Of a stretch of DNA of 9,881 nt, positions 1-7,594 are shown one piece after another. Source of the DNA: a bacterium (GTDB lineage Bacteria; Patescibacteriota; Gracilibacteria; JAUYGZ01); contig JAUYKR010000056.1 in the NCBI GenBank assembly GCA_030699855.1, positions 1-9,881 of the forward strand, read 5' to 3'. Both the position numbers and the translations under genes were made by a program. Below the pieces are notes generated by a model. That model was not told where the DNA came from. It saw only the letters and a program-made list of their open reading frames with translations, and did not search any database. Each line of letters opens with the position of its first letter. Position 1 is the first letter of the stretch.

Positions 1-2
1 TT

Positions 3-1289
3 CAAGAACAGAGTCAGATTTTTGAAAGCAATCAAAACGCCGACGCCAACGACATCGACGTGGTGGGAGATACGGCTTACATGGTCACGGACTGGCAGGG
101 CGGATTTGATAATTTTCGCGTTTTAGACGTAACAGATCCCACGAATGTCACAGAATTGGGATCCCTCAGTTTAGAAAGCAGTGTGAATGGAATCGTGGTG
201 GCAGTTCAGGGAAACTACGCCTACGTGGGCACCAACAAAAGCGACAAAGAACTGATCGTTATCGACGTCAGCGACAGCGGCAATCCTTTTGTCGCCATCA
301 CGTACAACGTGCCCCACAGCGAAGAACCCGAAAGTATCTGGGTCAGCGGAAATTATGTGTACTTGGGCATGGAAAAGAACAGCGATCAGGAGTTTTATAT
401 TTTTGATGTTCAAACTCCCACCAACCCCACCATTGTCGGACAATATGAGATCGGTGACGACGTGGCGGGAATTACCGTCAACAATAACATTGCCTACCTG
501 GCCATCGATCATCCCACCAACACGCTCCGAGTTTTGGATGTTTCTAACCCATCCAGCATCCAATTGCTCGCCACTCATACCGTCACCAGTGAAGAAGGCG
601 AAGACGTGGCATACATGGACGGAAAGATCTATTTTGTCAGCGAAGAGACCGGCAGTGGCGACGAATTTATCATTGTCGACGTCAGCACGCCTTCCAACCC
701 CACTGTTCCCGGCGGAGTTGATTTAGACACCGAAGGCCGAGCCGTGGATGTGTTTGATACCTACGCATTCTTGACCACCGCCGAAAACAATAAGGAGTTT
801 CAGATCATTGATATCAGTAGTCCCAACAATCCTCAACTGGTTGAAACCTTCGACTTGGGATCAAGAGGAAATGGACTCAAGGCTAACGCGAACGCCGTCT
901 ATGTCACCTCCGACAACAACAGCTCGGCTCTTTACATTTTTACCTATCCCGTCCCGGTGTACTTTGGATCTGGTAACTACACCTCTCAGGAAATCGACTC
1001 CGGATCAAGCACCACCAAATGGCTAACCTTCAACTGGGAAGGGACGGTTCCCACCGGGACCAGTCTGAATTTTCAGATTCGTACCGCGGATACCGAAGGA
1101 AACTTAGCATCCGCCATCTGGGTGGGACCAGATGGAACGAACGGAACCAGCTATACCGCCAATCAAACCATTATCACCACCAGTCCAGACGCCAGCGGTA
1201 CCCGCTGGATCCAGTACAGGGTAAATATGACCAGTGACGGCGATAACACGCCGGAGGTGACCGACATTCGTATCCAGTATCGACCTTAA
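3..1289 (+). CDS. LVIVD-repeat beta-propeller protein, probable propeller-bearing minor pilin (5' end outside window)
   Basis: The reading frame is open to the window edge: 19 codons precede the first GTG at 60 without a stop, so the true start lies upstream. The visible 428 residues (residue 1 = codon at 3) hold six LVIVD-type strands of the form hydrophobic-x-I/V-x-D-V/I-S/T-x-P-x-N, at about residues 38, 84, 131, 176, 222 and 266. The spacing of about 46 residues is that of propeller blades. A beta-rich C-terminal domain follows (about 320-428), with the motifs YTSQEIDSGS, FQIRTA, WVGPDG and RWIQYRV, ending in RP. The next gene has the same architecture and the same C-terminal motifs, so the two are tandem paralogues. 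By analogy the missing N-terminus probably carries a prepilin signal and linker; this is inference. Likely role is an extracellular adhesin on a pilus. The gap to the next gene is 4 nt. Confidence 0.85.
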   Translation, partial: QEQSQIFESNQNADANDIDVVGDTAYMVTDWQGGFDNFRVLDVTDPTNVTELGSLSLESSVNGIVVAVQGNYAYVGTNKSDKELIVIDVSDSGNPFVAITYNVPHSEEPESIWVSGNYVYLGMEKNSDQEFYIFDVQTPTNPTIVGQYEIGDDVAGITVNNNIAYLAIDHPTNTLRVLDVSNPSSIQLLATHTVTSEEGEDVAYMDGKIYFVSEETGSGDEFIIVDVSTPSNPTVPGGVDLDTEGRAVDVFDTYAFLTTAENNKEFQIIDISSPNNPQLVETFDLGSRGNGLKANANAVYVTSDNNSSALYIFTYPVPVYFGSGNYTSQEIDSGSSTTKWLTFNWEGTVPTGTSLNFQIRTADTEGNLASAIWVGPDGTNGTSYTANQTIITTSPDASGTRWIQYRVNMTSDGDNTPEVTDIRIQYRP

Positions 1290-1293
1290 AAAA

Positions 1294-3270
1294 ATGCTGA
1301 AAAAGAAATCAACAAAACGTTCCGGAAAAGGCTTTGGGTTGATCGAGAGCCTGGTCAGCATTACGGTATTCACCCTCATCGCCACCGCCGCCACCTCAGT
1401 TCTGGTCACCATTCACAAAACGAGCCTGCAAAGCGATCAAAGTGGTCGCGCCTATCGGATCCTGGAAGAGAGTTACGAAGCTGTTCGTTTTATTCGTGAC
1501 GATAACTTCCTCTATTTGCGCGACGGCAATCATGGGCTGCGATTTGAAAACAACACCTGGTCATTCACGGAAGAAGAGCAAGACACCATCAACGGCATAT
1601 TTACCCGCCAAATCGCTATCAACAGCGCGTCTCGAGACGGCAGCGGCAATGTAACGGATGACGGAACTCTCGATCCGCGAACCAAAGAAATCAACATCAC
1701 CGTCTCTTGGCTTTCCGATAGCGGAAAAGACCAGCAAGTGACGTCCAGACACTATCTTTCCGACTGGAGTGTTTTTGAGTTAGGCAGTGATTCGACGCAA
1801 GAATGGGAGCAGGGCTCCCACGATCAAACGGCTATCGATCTGAATGGGCCGGACAATGATGATGGCCAACCCATGAGCGAAGATGATAATGAAAATGAAA
1901 TTGGTGAAAACGATGGCAACGATGATCTCGTCAGCGGCGGAACCCTCGTCCTTTCCAGTAACAGCGGCTCCTGGAATGACTCCGTCCAGGAAACCGGCTT
2001 GTCTTTTTCCTATCGCGGCAAACCGGGATACTTGGCGGTTCGAAACAGTCGGGCTTACTTGGTCGGAAATCAGTCTTCCATCTGGCCAGATTCAAATTTC
2101 CTCATTGCCGACGTGTCCCATCCGGAGAAAGTGTCAGTTCTGGGATCGACCTATTTGCTGGGACATCCCACGGATATCGCCATTTCTGGAAACAGCGCTT
2201 ACGTCTCCACCAGCAACCCCTTTGCCGAACTTCAGGTCGTTGACATCAGTAACGATCGCAGACCTTATCTCGTCGGAATATTTAGCATCCTCTTCGGAAA
2301 TCACACCGGCTTGAGCGTCGCGATTGAAGAAGGTCGACTGTATTTTGGCGCCACGAAAAATAATCGAGAAGAATTTTACATCTTCGATACCGCCGACCGA
2401 AAGCTTTTGAAACCACTGGGAAAGATCAACCTCGAAGGATCGGTGGAAGACATCGCTGTTGATAATCAGAGAGCCTACCTGGCTATGAATGGAGGCTCCT
2501 CATTTATAATTCTCGACGTTTCGAAACCAGAAAATATTCAAATCCTTTCTCAGACCAGTATCCATTCAGGTCATTTTAGTCAGGCCATTAGCTATCACGA
2601 CCATTTCGTTTATCTGGGTTCCCAGCAATTCTATCAAGAGCCGGAACTTATTATTTATGACGTTCGAGAACCGCGTTCTCCGCGGCTCGTCGGAAGTTTA
2701 GATACGAACGAACAGGTAACCAGCATCAGCATTTTCGATCAGTATGCTTTTCTGAGCAATTGGGATAAAGAACAAGCCGTTCAGATCATCAACATCCAAA
2801 ACCCCGCCAAACCTTGGCTAGTTCACAGTCTTGATCTCAAAGGAAACGCTCGCAGTATTGTCGCCAACCAGGATGCGATCTATGTCACCACCAATCACTT
2901 TCGAAACGGGCTGTACATCATCCGCCATCCGGGAAAAACCTACGTGCTATCCGGAACGTATACCTCACCACCGCTCGACTCCGGTTCGGATTCAACCAAA
3001 TGGAATACGCTGAATTGGGAAGGAGTTATTCCCGGAAACTCTACCGTTGGCTTTCAGATTCGTACCGCCAACACTCAGACAAATCTCAATCGCTCTGTTT
3101 GGATTGGTCCGGACGGAGCATCCGGAACAAACTTCACTGATTTTTCCTCTTTCCTTGTGGTCGATCCAAAGGCCACTGGAACCCGTTGGATTCAATATAA
3201 AGTCACGCTCACGGGCAACGGCAAAAACACGCCAGAGGTACGAAAAGTACGCCTTCAATTCAGACCATAA
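1294..3270 (+). CDS. Prepilin-type minor pilin fused to LVIVD beta-propeller and C-terminal beta domain
   Basis: 658 aa. A basic leader (residues 1-13) ends in KG, then FGLIESLVSITVFTLIA: a class III prepilin site with Gly13 at -1, Phe14 at +1 and Glu18 at +5, followed by a hydrophobic helix. A pilin-like segment runs to about 165, then an Asp/Glu/Asn-rich linker (about 166-212). LVIVD-like blade strands lie near 268, 313, 361, 404, 452 and 496, with a seventh degenerate strand near 540. The C-terminal beta domain (about 550-658) has TSPPLDSGSDSTKW, FQIRTANT, WIGPDG and RWIQYKV. PilD would process the N-terminus and the propeller would sit outside the cell, most simply at the pilus tip. PilY1 of other type IV pili is also a propeller tip protein but is a separate polypeptide; here the propeller is joined to the pilin helix. 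The ligand is unknown. The start follows an A-rich stretch with no Shine-Dalgarno sequence. Confidence 0.9.
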   Translation: MLKKKSTKRSGKGFGLIESLVSITVFTLIATAATSVLVTIHKTSLQSDQSGRAYRILEESYEAVRFIRDDNFLYLRDGNHGLRFENNTWSFTEEEQDTINGIFTRQIAINSASRDGSGNVTDDGTLDPRTKEINITVSWLSDSGKDQQVTSRHYLSDWSVFELGSDSTQEWEQGSHDQTAIDLNGPDNDDGQPMSEDDNENEIGENDGNDDLVSGGTLVLSSNSGSWNDSVQETGLSFSYRGKPGYLAVRNSRAYLVGNQSSIWPDSNFLIADVSHPEKVSVLGSTYLLGHPTDIAISGNSAYVSTSNPFAELQVVDISNDRRPYLVGIFSILFGNHTGLSVAIEEGRLYFGATKNNREEFYIFDTADRKLLKPLGKINLEGSVEDIAVDNQRAYLAMNGGSSFIILDVSKPENIQILSQTSIHSGHFSQAISYHDHFVYLGSQQFYQEPELIIYDVREPRSPRLVGSLDTNEQVTSISIFDQYAFLSNWDKEQAVQIINIQNPAKPWLVHSLDLKGNARSIVANQDAIYVTTNHFRNGLYIIRHPGKTYVLSGTYTSPPLDSGSDSTKWNTLNWEGVIPGNSTVGFQIRTANTQTNLNRSVWIGPDGASGTNFTDFSSFLVVDPKATGTRWIQYKVTLTGNGKNTPEVRKVRLQFRP

Positions 3271-3282
3271 ACTTTCTAAAAA

Positions 3283-3837
3283 ATGAAGCTCGCAACTAAA
3301 AAGAGTAAAAGTGAGCGGAATCCAACCAAGGGCGGGGTGAAAACAATTCGCAGTTTCACCCTCGTCGAAATGCTGCTCTCCTCGGTAATCGTCGTCATTA
3401 TCCTGGGAGCCATCACCATGTTCTTCCTGAACATCGTAGTGGGAAAACAGCAGTACCTGATCCGACAGGAACTGGCCTACAATAGTCAATTTGTCACCCG
3501 ACACGTCACCGCAGCCCTTCGTGCGGCACAAGGGGTAAATGAAGGCGCCTCGACCTTCGGCAGCCACCCGGGAACACTGAGCGTTATCATGAGCGAAGCC
3601 GGTGAAAATCCCACCATTATCAGCAGTTCCGGCAGCGACCTCACCCTGCAAAGGGGTTCCGGACCAACTCTTTCTCTCATCACCAACAAAGTGACCGTCG
3701 CCAATCTGATCTTTAATTTTGCCACCCCCAACAATACTCCCGGCATCGTCACCGGAACGGTGACCCTCCAGAGCACCAACGATACTTCCATCCAGCGAAC
3801 CGAGACTTTCTCGGTTAACCTGAGAAGTAGTAATTAA
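3283..3837 (+). CDS. PilW/PulJ-like minor pilin (prepilin-type N-terminal cleavage/methylation domain)
   Basis: 184 aa. After a long basic leader (about 24 residues) comes RSFTLVEMLLSSVIVVIILG, the prepilin helix with Phe25 at +1 and Glu29 at +5. The -1 residue is Ser24 rather than the usual Gly. The helix runs to about residue 52, followed by an amphipathic region (QQYLIRQELAYNSQFVTRHV) and a small Ser/Thr-rich beta domain that includes NKVTVANLIFNF. That layout is typical of PilW/PulJ-type minor pilins. Its position between the propeller minor pilin and the PilX-like gene, just before pilMN, matches a minor-pilin cassette. The start lies 12 nt after the upstream stop and has no Shine-Dalgarno sequence. 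The family call rests on N-terminal motif, size and context; the subtype is less certain than its being a prepilin. Confidence 0.85.
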   Translation: MKLATKKSKSERNPTKGGVKTIRSFTLVEMLLSSVIVVIILGAITMFFLNIVVGKQQYLIRQELAYNSQFVTRHVTAALRAAQGVNEGASTFGSHPGTLSVIMSEAGENPTIISSSGSDLTLQRGSGPTLSLITNKVTVANLIFNFATPNNTPGIVTGTVTLQSTNDTSIQRTETFSVNLRSSN

Positions 3838-3842
3838 AAAAT

Positions 3843-4226
3843 ATGAGAGCCTACTCCACCATCATCGCCGTCATCCTTCTACTCTCCTTCATCGTCATCG
3901 TGGTGGCGGGCCTCACCTCTTTCAGCATCAGTCGATTGCAATCGGAACTGTCCACCGAACAATCTCAAACAACACAACAATACGCCCAAACCTGCATAGA
4001 AGAAGTGTTGAGACACTTAAAAGATACGATAAGCTATGCGGGAGGAGCAATTTCCCTACCGGATGGCGCCAGCTGTACCGCCTCCGTCATCGGTACCGAT
4101 ACGAACAAAACCATTACCGCCACCGTCAGCGACCAAAACATCCAGCAAATCGTGACCGCCGAAGTGACGGTAACGACAAACGGCGAAGCCATTAATCTCG
4201 AACTCACCAACTGGAGCGAAAATTAG
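3843..4226 (+). CDS. PilX/GspK-like single-pass membrane protein of the minor-pilin cassette
   Basis: 127 aa. The N-terminus MRAYSTIIAVILLLSFIVIV is a membrane helix directly after a three-residue basic start, with no Gly|Phe-x-x-x-Glu prepilin site. The next segment, QYAQTCIEEVLRHL (residues 46-59), resembles the Ala-rich helix after the membrane segment in PilX/GspK N-terminal regions. The C-terminal half is a small beta-rich domain rich in Thr and Val, ending in a Trp-Ser-Glu-Asn tail. Cys51 and Cys78 could form a disulfide outside the membrane. It lies 5 nt after the PilW-like gene and 9 nt before pilMN, so it very probably works with them. PilX-like is inference from placement and the weak helix pattern; an unprocessed membrane-anchored partner of the minor pilins is the alternative. 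Confidence 0.75.
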   Translation: MRAYSTIIAVILLLSFIVIVVAGLTSFSISRLQSELSTEQSQTTQQYAQTCIEEVLRHLKDTISYAGGAISLPDGASCTASVIGTDTNKTITATVSDQNIQQIVTAEVTVTTNGEAINLELTNWSEN

Positions 4227-4235
4227 ACCTTCTTT

Positions 4236-6020
4236 ATGGCGCTGCTCACCACCAAAAGGATCGGAATCACCATTCAGGACAACACCCTGGTCATCGCCGA
4301 GGTCAGCACGAGCTATCAGAAGATCAAGATCGTTGACAAATTAAGCGCCATCATCCTCCCAGAGGGAGTCATGGAACAGGGACGAATTGTCGATTCAGAT
4401 GCCCTGAGAACACTGATCCGGGAGGGCTTAAAAAAAGCAAAACCGCACGCCATCGACACCACCGATTTGATCTTTGAAGTGCCGGAAGAGCTGACCTTCC
4501 AACAGAGCTTCACTATCCCGTCTTCGCTGGAAGAAAGTCAGCGGGAGCAGGCGATCATCTTCGAAGCGGAAAAGATCCTTCCTTTCAGCATCGACCAGGT
4601 GTCCTGGGATTACCACATTGTCGAGTCCCATCAACAATCCCAGGTAGTGCTCTTCAGCGCCGCTCCTCTGGAGGTCGTGCAGGATTATTACGATTTCTTT
4701 TTATCCTGCCATTTGACCCCTTTGGGGTTTTCGATCAGAACGGAAAATCTTCTCCACGCTCTTTCTCATCCCAAATGTCCCGCCACCGTTCTCCTCGACC
4801 TTCAGAATAAAGATACCGCCGTCTTATTTTACTCGGATGGGAGGCTGCACGACTATCACCAGATCGGAATCGGAGAAAACGACTTCAAAAAAGCGCTGAT
4901 GGCTCATCTCGGTCTCAATGAAAAAAATTACGAATCGCGGGCAAAGAGAATTTCCCTGGTCGACCTCAACCTGGCCACCCTTAGCCCCTTAAAAAAACTG
5001 GCTCAGGAATTAGACAACGTTCTCGAGCAGCTTGATGTCGAGAATGCTTTGACCACTCCATCCGAAGAGCCTCCACATTCCGAACAGACGCCGGTAAAGC
5101 ATTCAAAAAAAGACGCTAAAAAAACCGGAAAAGGGAAAATCGGACAATCCTCCCGCCTCCAATTTATTTTTGTCGGCAACAACCTGTTCTATTACCCCTT
5201 CCGTCAGTTCTTCAAAGAACACAAGAACAGCAAATTAGGGCAATTGGAGGGTGATCTCAGCCAGCTTTTAACTCCAAAAGCGAGAAACCCTCATCTGATC
5301 AGTAATTTCCAGGTTCATGACATTCAGGGACAAGAGAAAAAAGCGCCAAAGAAGTCCAGCAAAAAGACGGGAAAGAGATCTGAATCGATACTGAAGAGAG
5401 GAAATACTCAGAAACTCCTCCCCAGCGCCATCGGCGCCGCCATGACCGACTATTCGATCACCGCTCCCACCAAACATTCCATCAACCTTCTCCCACCTTT
5501 GGTTCGTTCCATCGCCCTATGGAAAGAAACCAGCCCTTGGTTTTTTGTCATGATGACCATCATCCTGCTGTTCAGCGTCGCCTGGCTGATGGTCTTTGGC
5601 TTCAGCTGGGGAAACACCACTGCTCAGCTTCGCGTCGCTCAGCAAAATCTGACGATCGTTGAACGCCAGTTTCACACCAAAAAACCGAAAAGCTTGGAGG
5701 AGCGGATCACGGCCGCCAACCAGGAATTAAAAGCCCTGAGCAACGTCAAGCTCGATCAAACACCCTACGCGAACATTCTGGAAGTGATCCGCCGCGTGCT
5801 TCCGGAAGGAGCTGTCTTCGAAGCCTTTCAATTTGGCCTGCTCCAGGACAAAACCCTGTTCGAACTCAAGGGAACCGCTCCCACCAGAACACAGGTTATC
5901 GCCGTCTACGAAACCCTGCGAAAACTGCCGTTTATCCAGCAAGTCTTCTTTCCCGCTTCCAACCTGGACGAAAAAAATCAGATTCCTTTTACTGTCCGCT
6001 TTACTCTTAAAAGCTCATGA
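4236..6020 (+). CDS. pilM-pilN: PilM-PilN fusion, type IV pilus inner-membrane assembly protein
   Basis: 594 aa in one uninterrupted frame. Residues 1 to about 405 have the order of PilM, an actin-like cytoplasmic protein: RIGITIQDNTLVIAEV (8-23), FEVPEELTFQQSFTIP (80-95), EAEKILPFSIDQVSWDY (110-126), VLLDLQNKDTAVLFYSDG (185-202), FVGNN (312-316) and AIGAAMTDY (398-406). Residues 416-421 are INLLPP, the conserved N-terminal peptide of PilN that docks on PilM. A membrane helix (about 435-456), coiled coil and a PilN-type domain with VLPEGAVFEAF (521-531) follow. PilM and PilN are normally separate; here the docking peptide is tethered to its receptor, much as GspL of type II secretion joins both parts. 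Two Lys-rich stretches (about 287-303 and 367-382) look like flexible insertions. The usual nucleotide-site DIGS-type residues are replaced (see findings). The stop overlaps the pilO start by 4 nt, suggesting coupling. Confidence 0.92.
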   Translation: MALLTTKRIGITIQDNTLVIAEVSTSYQKIKIVDKLSAIILPEGVMEQGRIVDSDALRTLIREGLKKAKPHAIDTTDLIFEVPEELTFQQSFTIPSSLEESQREQAIIFEAEKILPFSIDQVSWDYHIVESHQQSQVVLFSAAPLEVVQDYYDFFLSCHLTPLGFSIRTENLLHALSHPKCPATVLLDLQNKDTAVLFYSDGRLHDYHQIGIGENDFKKALMAHLGLNEKNYESRAKRISLVDLNLATLSPLKKLAQELDNVLEQLDVENALTTPSEEPPHSEQTPVKHSKKDAKKTGKGKIGQSSRLQFIFVGNNLFYYPFRQFFKEHKNSKLGQLEGDLSQLLTPKARNPHLISNFQVHDIQGQEKKAPKKSSKKTGKRSESILKRGNTQKLLPSAIGAAMTDYSITAPTKHSINLLPPLVRSIALWKETSPWFFVMMTIILLFSVAWLMVFGFSWGNTTAQLRVAQQNLTIVERQFHTKKPKSLEERITAANQELKALSNVKLDQTPYANILEVIRRVLPEGAVFEAFQFGLLQDKTLFELKGTAPTRTQVIAVYETLRKLPFIQQVFFPASNLDEKNQIPFTVRFTLKSS

Positions 6021-6550
6021 GACTACTTCTTTCCTATCTTTGGCAGAGTCCATTAGTGCGTCTGACGATATTCTGGTTTGTCTTGGCGATGGTTGGCATC
6101 AGCCTGTTCAGCTGGAAGATCTCCGGCATGAGAGCTGAATTGGCTCATACCAATCAAAAAATAGAAGGAACCATCAAGGCTCTCCAGCAAATCGACAAGG
6201 AAGTGGAAACGGAGCAAACGGAACTGAACAAAGTCCTGGAAGAAATCGAACGCTTTCGCCCTACCGTCCCCGACTTGCTGCCCTTTGTCACCACCGTGGA
6301 AGAACTGGCGGAAAGCCGGAAGATCTCCATGAAGTTGGCCACGATCCAAACCGGTCAGGAGCGCGACAACCAGATTCAGGAAAAAGTGACCTACCGCCTG
6401 GAAATTTCCGCCTCTTTGGACACGGTTCAGAGCTTTTTACAAGCTTTTGAAAACCTGCCCTACGCCATCACCATCGACAGTTTGGATGTCCGCCAGACGG
6501 ATATCGCCGCCCTCATCCTCACCTTTATTCTTCACACCAAATTCTCATGA
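6017..6550 (+). CDS. pilO: PilO-like type IV pilus inner-membrane protein
   Basis: 177 aa. A short N-terminal stretch is followed by one membrane helix (about residues 14-33), a heptad-like coiled coil (about 38-80) and a compact alpha/beta C-terminal region (about 85-177). This is the PilO plan; PilO pairs with PilN through coiled coils and ferredoxin-like domains outside the membrane. Recognition rests mostly on topology, on the SLDTVQSFLQAFENLPYAI segment (133-151), which fits the PilO domain, and on position directly after PilN. The ATG overlaps the TGA of pilMN in an ATGA, and its own TGA overlaps the next start in the same way, so all four genes from pilMN to pilD are probably translationally coupled. 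Confidence 0.85.
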   Translation: MRLLLSYLWQSPLVRLTIFWFVLAMVGISLFSWKISGMRAELAHTNQKIEGTIKALQQIDKEVETEQTELNKVLEEIERFRPTVPDLLPFVTTVEELAESRKISMKLATIQTGQERDNQIQEKVTYRLEISASLDTVQSFLQAFENLPYAITIDSLDVRQTDIAALILTFILHTKFS

Positions 6551-6726
6551 AAAACGGCATATGGGTTAAAGTGATCGTCATCGGAACGATCCTGGTACTC
6601 ATTGGGGTATCCGCCTTTCTCTACTTATTTCTGTTTCGACTTGCTCCCACAAACGGCGCGCTCCCCCCTTTACCGGACATTGATCTGGAAGCTTATGAAA
6701 AGATTCTTCCCTCATCCACTCCATGA
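6547..6726 (+). CDS. Small single-pass membrane protein (59 aa) between pilO and pilD
   Basis: 59 codons: a short N-terminus with two lysines, a strong membrane helix (about residues 8-31, VIVIGTILVLIGVSAFLYLF at its core), then an Arg and a 28-residue tail rich in Pro and acidic residues (PPLPDIDLEAYEKIL at 40-54). The tail probably lies outside the membrane, because the basic residues flank the N-terminal side. No family is recognised. Two ATGA overlaps support it as a real gene: its ATG overlaps the pilO stop and its TGA overlaps the pilD start, with no spare base between three genes. It occupies the place where diderm loci carry pilP, but the sequence has no lipoprotein signal and is too short for PilP. 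A small accessory subunit of the PilMN/PilO complex is the simplest guess. Confidence 0.8.
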   Translation: MKNGIWVKVIVIGTILVLIGVSAFLYLFLFRLAPTNGALPPLPDIDLEAYEKILPSSTP

Positions 6727-7523
6727 TCCCACTCCTCATTGTATTCATCTTTTGCGTCGGCGCTTGTCTGGGCAGTTTTTTTAACGCCCTGGTCAGCCGC
6801 TTTGGAAGCGAAAAAAACTGGTCGCCGCTGTCTCGCTCCCGCTGCGATGTTTGCGACCATCGTCTCGGCGTCCTCGATCTGATTCCCATCTTGAGCTTTC
6901 TCACCTTCTGCCGCGGCCGCTGCCGCTTTTGTGGTCGCCCCATTCCCGCTTATTATCCCGTCATTGAATTGCTAACCGGCCTCCTCTGCGTGGGGCTCGT
7001 TTTAAGCGTTCTGCAACCGCTCCATTTTCCCCCGCTCATCGATCCCAACAGCGTTGTTTCGGTCAGCCTGCTGTACAGTTTCGTGATGATTTTTTTTCTG
7101 GCCACATTGTTCGACTACCAATATCAAGCCATTCCAAAATCCCTCATCATGACCATTCTGGTCTTGGGACTCGTAAGCATAGCTGATCCGACAGCTACGG
7201 AGTTCTGGATCATAAGAGTCATTGGAGGCGTGGTAGGTTTTCTTTTGATGACCAGCCAGTACTTGATCACCCGCGGCAAGGGATTAGGATCAGGTGATAT
7301 TTTCCTTACTCTTTCAATAGGATTTTTCTTAGGATGGAAGTTGCTGTTAGTAGCAATTTTCTTCACCTACGCCCTGGGAAGTCTGTTCGGATTGTTTCTG
7401 GTCTTGAATAAAAAGGCTTCTGGAAAACGAAAAATCCCGCTGGCTCCTTTTCTCTTCACGGGACTGCTTATAAGCTTAGTCTTTGGCTCTGATATTGCGC
7501 GGTGGTATTTGTCCCTTCTGTGA
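6723..7523 (+). CDS. pilD: Prepilin peptidase / N-methyltransferase (PilD, aspartic peptidase family A24)
   Basis: 266 aa, the usual length. It has GSFFNALVSR near the N-terminus (17-26), two CxxC pairs forming the usual zinc-binding loop (Cys41, Cys44, Cys67, Cys70), and about seven or eight hydrophobic segments. Both catalytic aspartates are in their motifs: Asp131 in LFDYQYQAIPK and Asp192 in the GxGD motif GLGSGDIF. IPLAPFLFTG near residue 238 matches the conserved C-terminal motif. The enzyme cuts prepilins at Gly|Phe on the cytoplasmic face and methylates the new N-terminus. Likely substrates here are the pilin at 7595, the propeller minor pilin at 1294 and the PilW-like protein at 3283. 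The start overlaps the stop of the small membrane protein gene by 4 nt. Confidence 0.97.
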   Translation: MIPLLIVFIFCVGACLGSFFNALVSRFGSEKNWSPLSRSRCDVCDHRLGVLDLIPILSFLTFCRGRCRFCGRPIPAYYPVIELLTGLLCVGLVLSVLQPLHFPPLIDPNSVVSVSLLYSFVMIFFLATLFDYQYQAIPKSLIMTILVLGLVSIADPTATEFWIIRVIGGVVGFLLMTSQYLITRGKGLGSGDIFLTLSIGFFLGWKLLLVAIFFTYALGSLFGLFLVLNKKASGKRKIPLAPFLFTGLLISLVFGSDIARWYLSLL

Positions 7524-7536
7524 AATACAGGAGCGC

Positions 7537-7564
7537 TTGCAAACTCATCCCCCCTTGCTACATT
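7537..7564 (+). promoter_or_regulatory. Possible sigma70-type promoter for the pilin gene
   Basis: TTGCAA (7537-7542) and TACATT (7559-7564) are separated by 16 nt in the 71-nt spacer after pilD. Each matches four of six consensus positions. Transcription would start near 7571, about 24 nt before the ATG at 7595. A separate promoter would fit the high expression expected of a major pilin inside an otherwise packed operon. The spacing is slightly short and the -10 is weak. Confidence 0.35.
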
Positions 7565-7594
7565 AGCATCATTGTATTTACTAAACTTTTGCGT

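Noticed and set aside
2992..3651. 219-codon - strand frame across the propeller and PilW-like genes
   Set aside because: Antisense to two genes with clear domain motifs; no recognisable domain of its own.
5833..6138. 101-codon + strand frame across the pilMN/pilO junction
   Set aside because: Out of frame with two well-supported genes, with shadow-like composition.
7502..7594. Upstream ATG extending the pilin to 177 aa
   Set aside because: It would overlap the end of pilD and give a 41-residue leader with hydrophobic and Cys-containing sequence before the cleavage site, and it covers the likely promoter. The ATG at 7595 gives a normal 10-residue leader.
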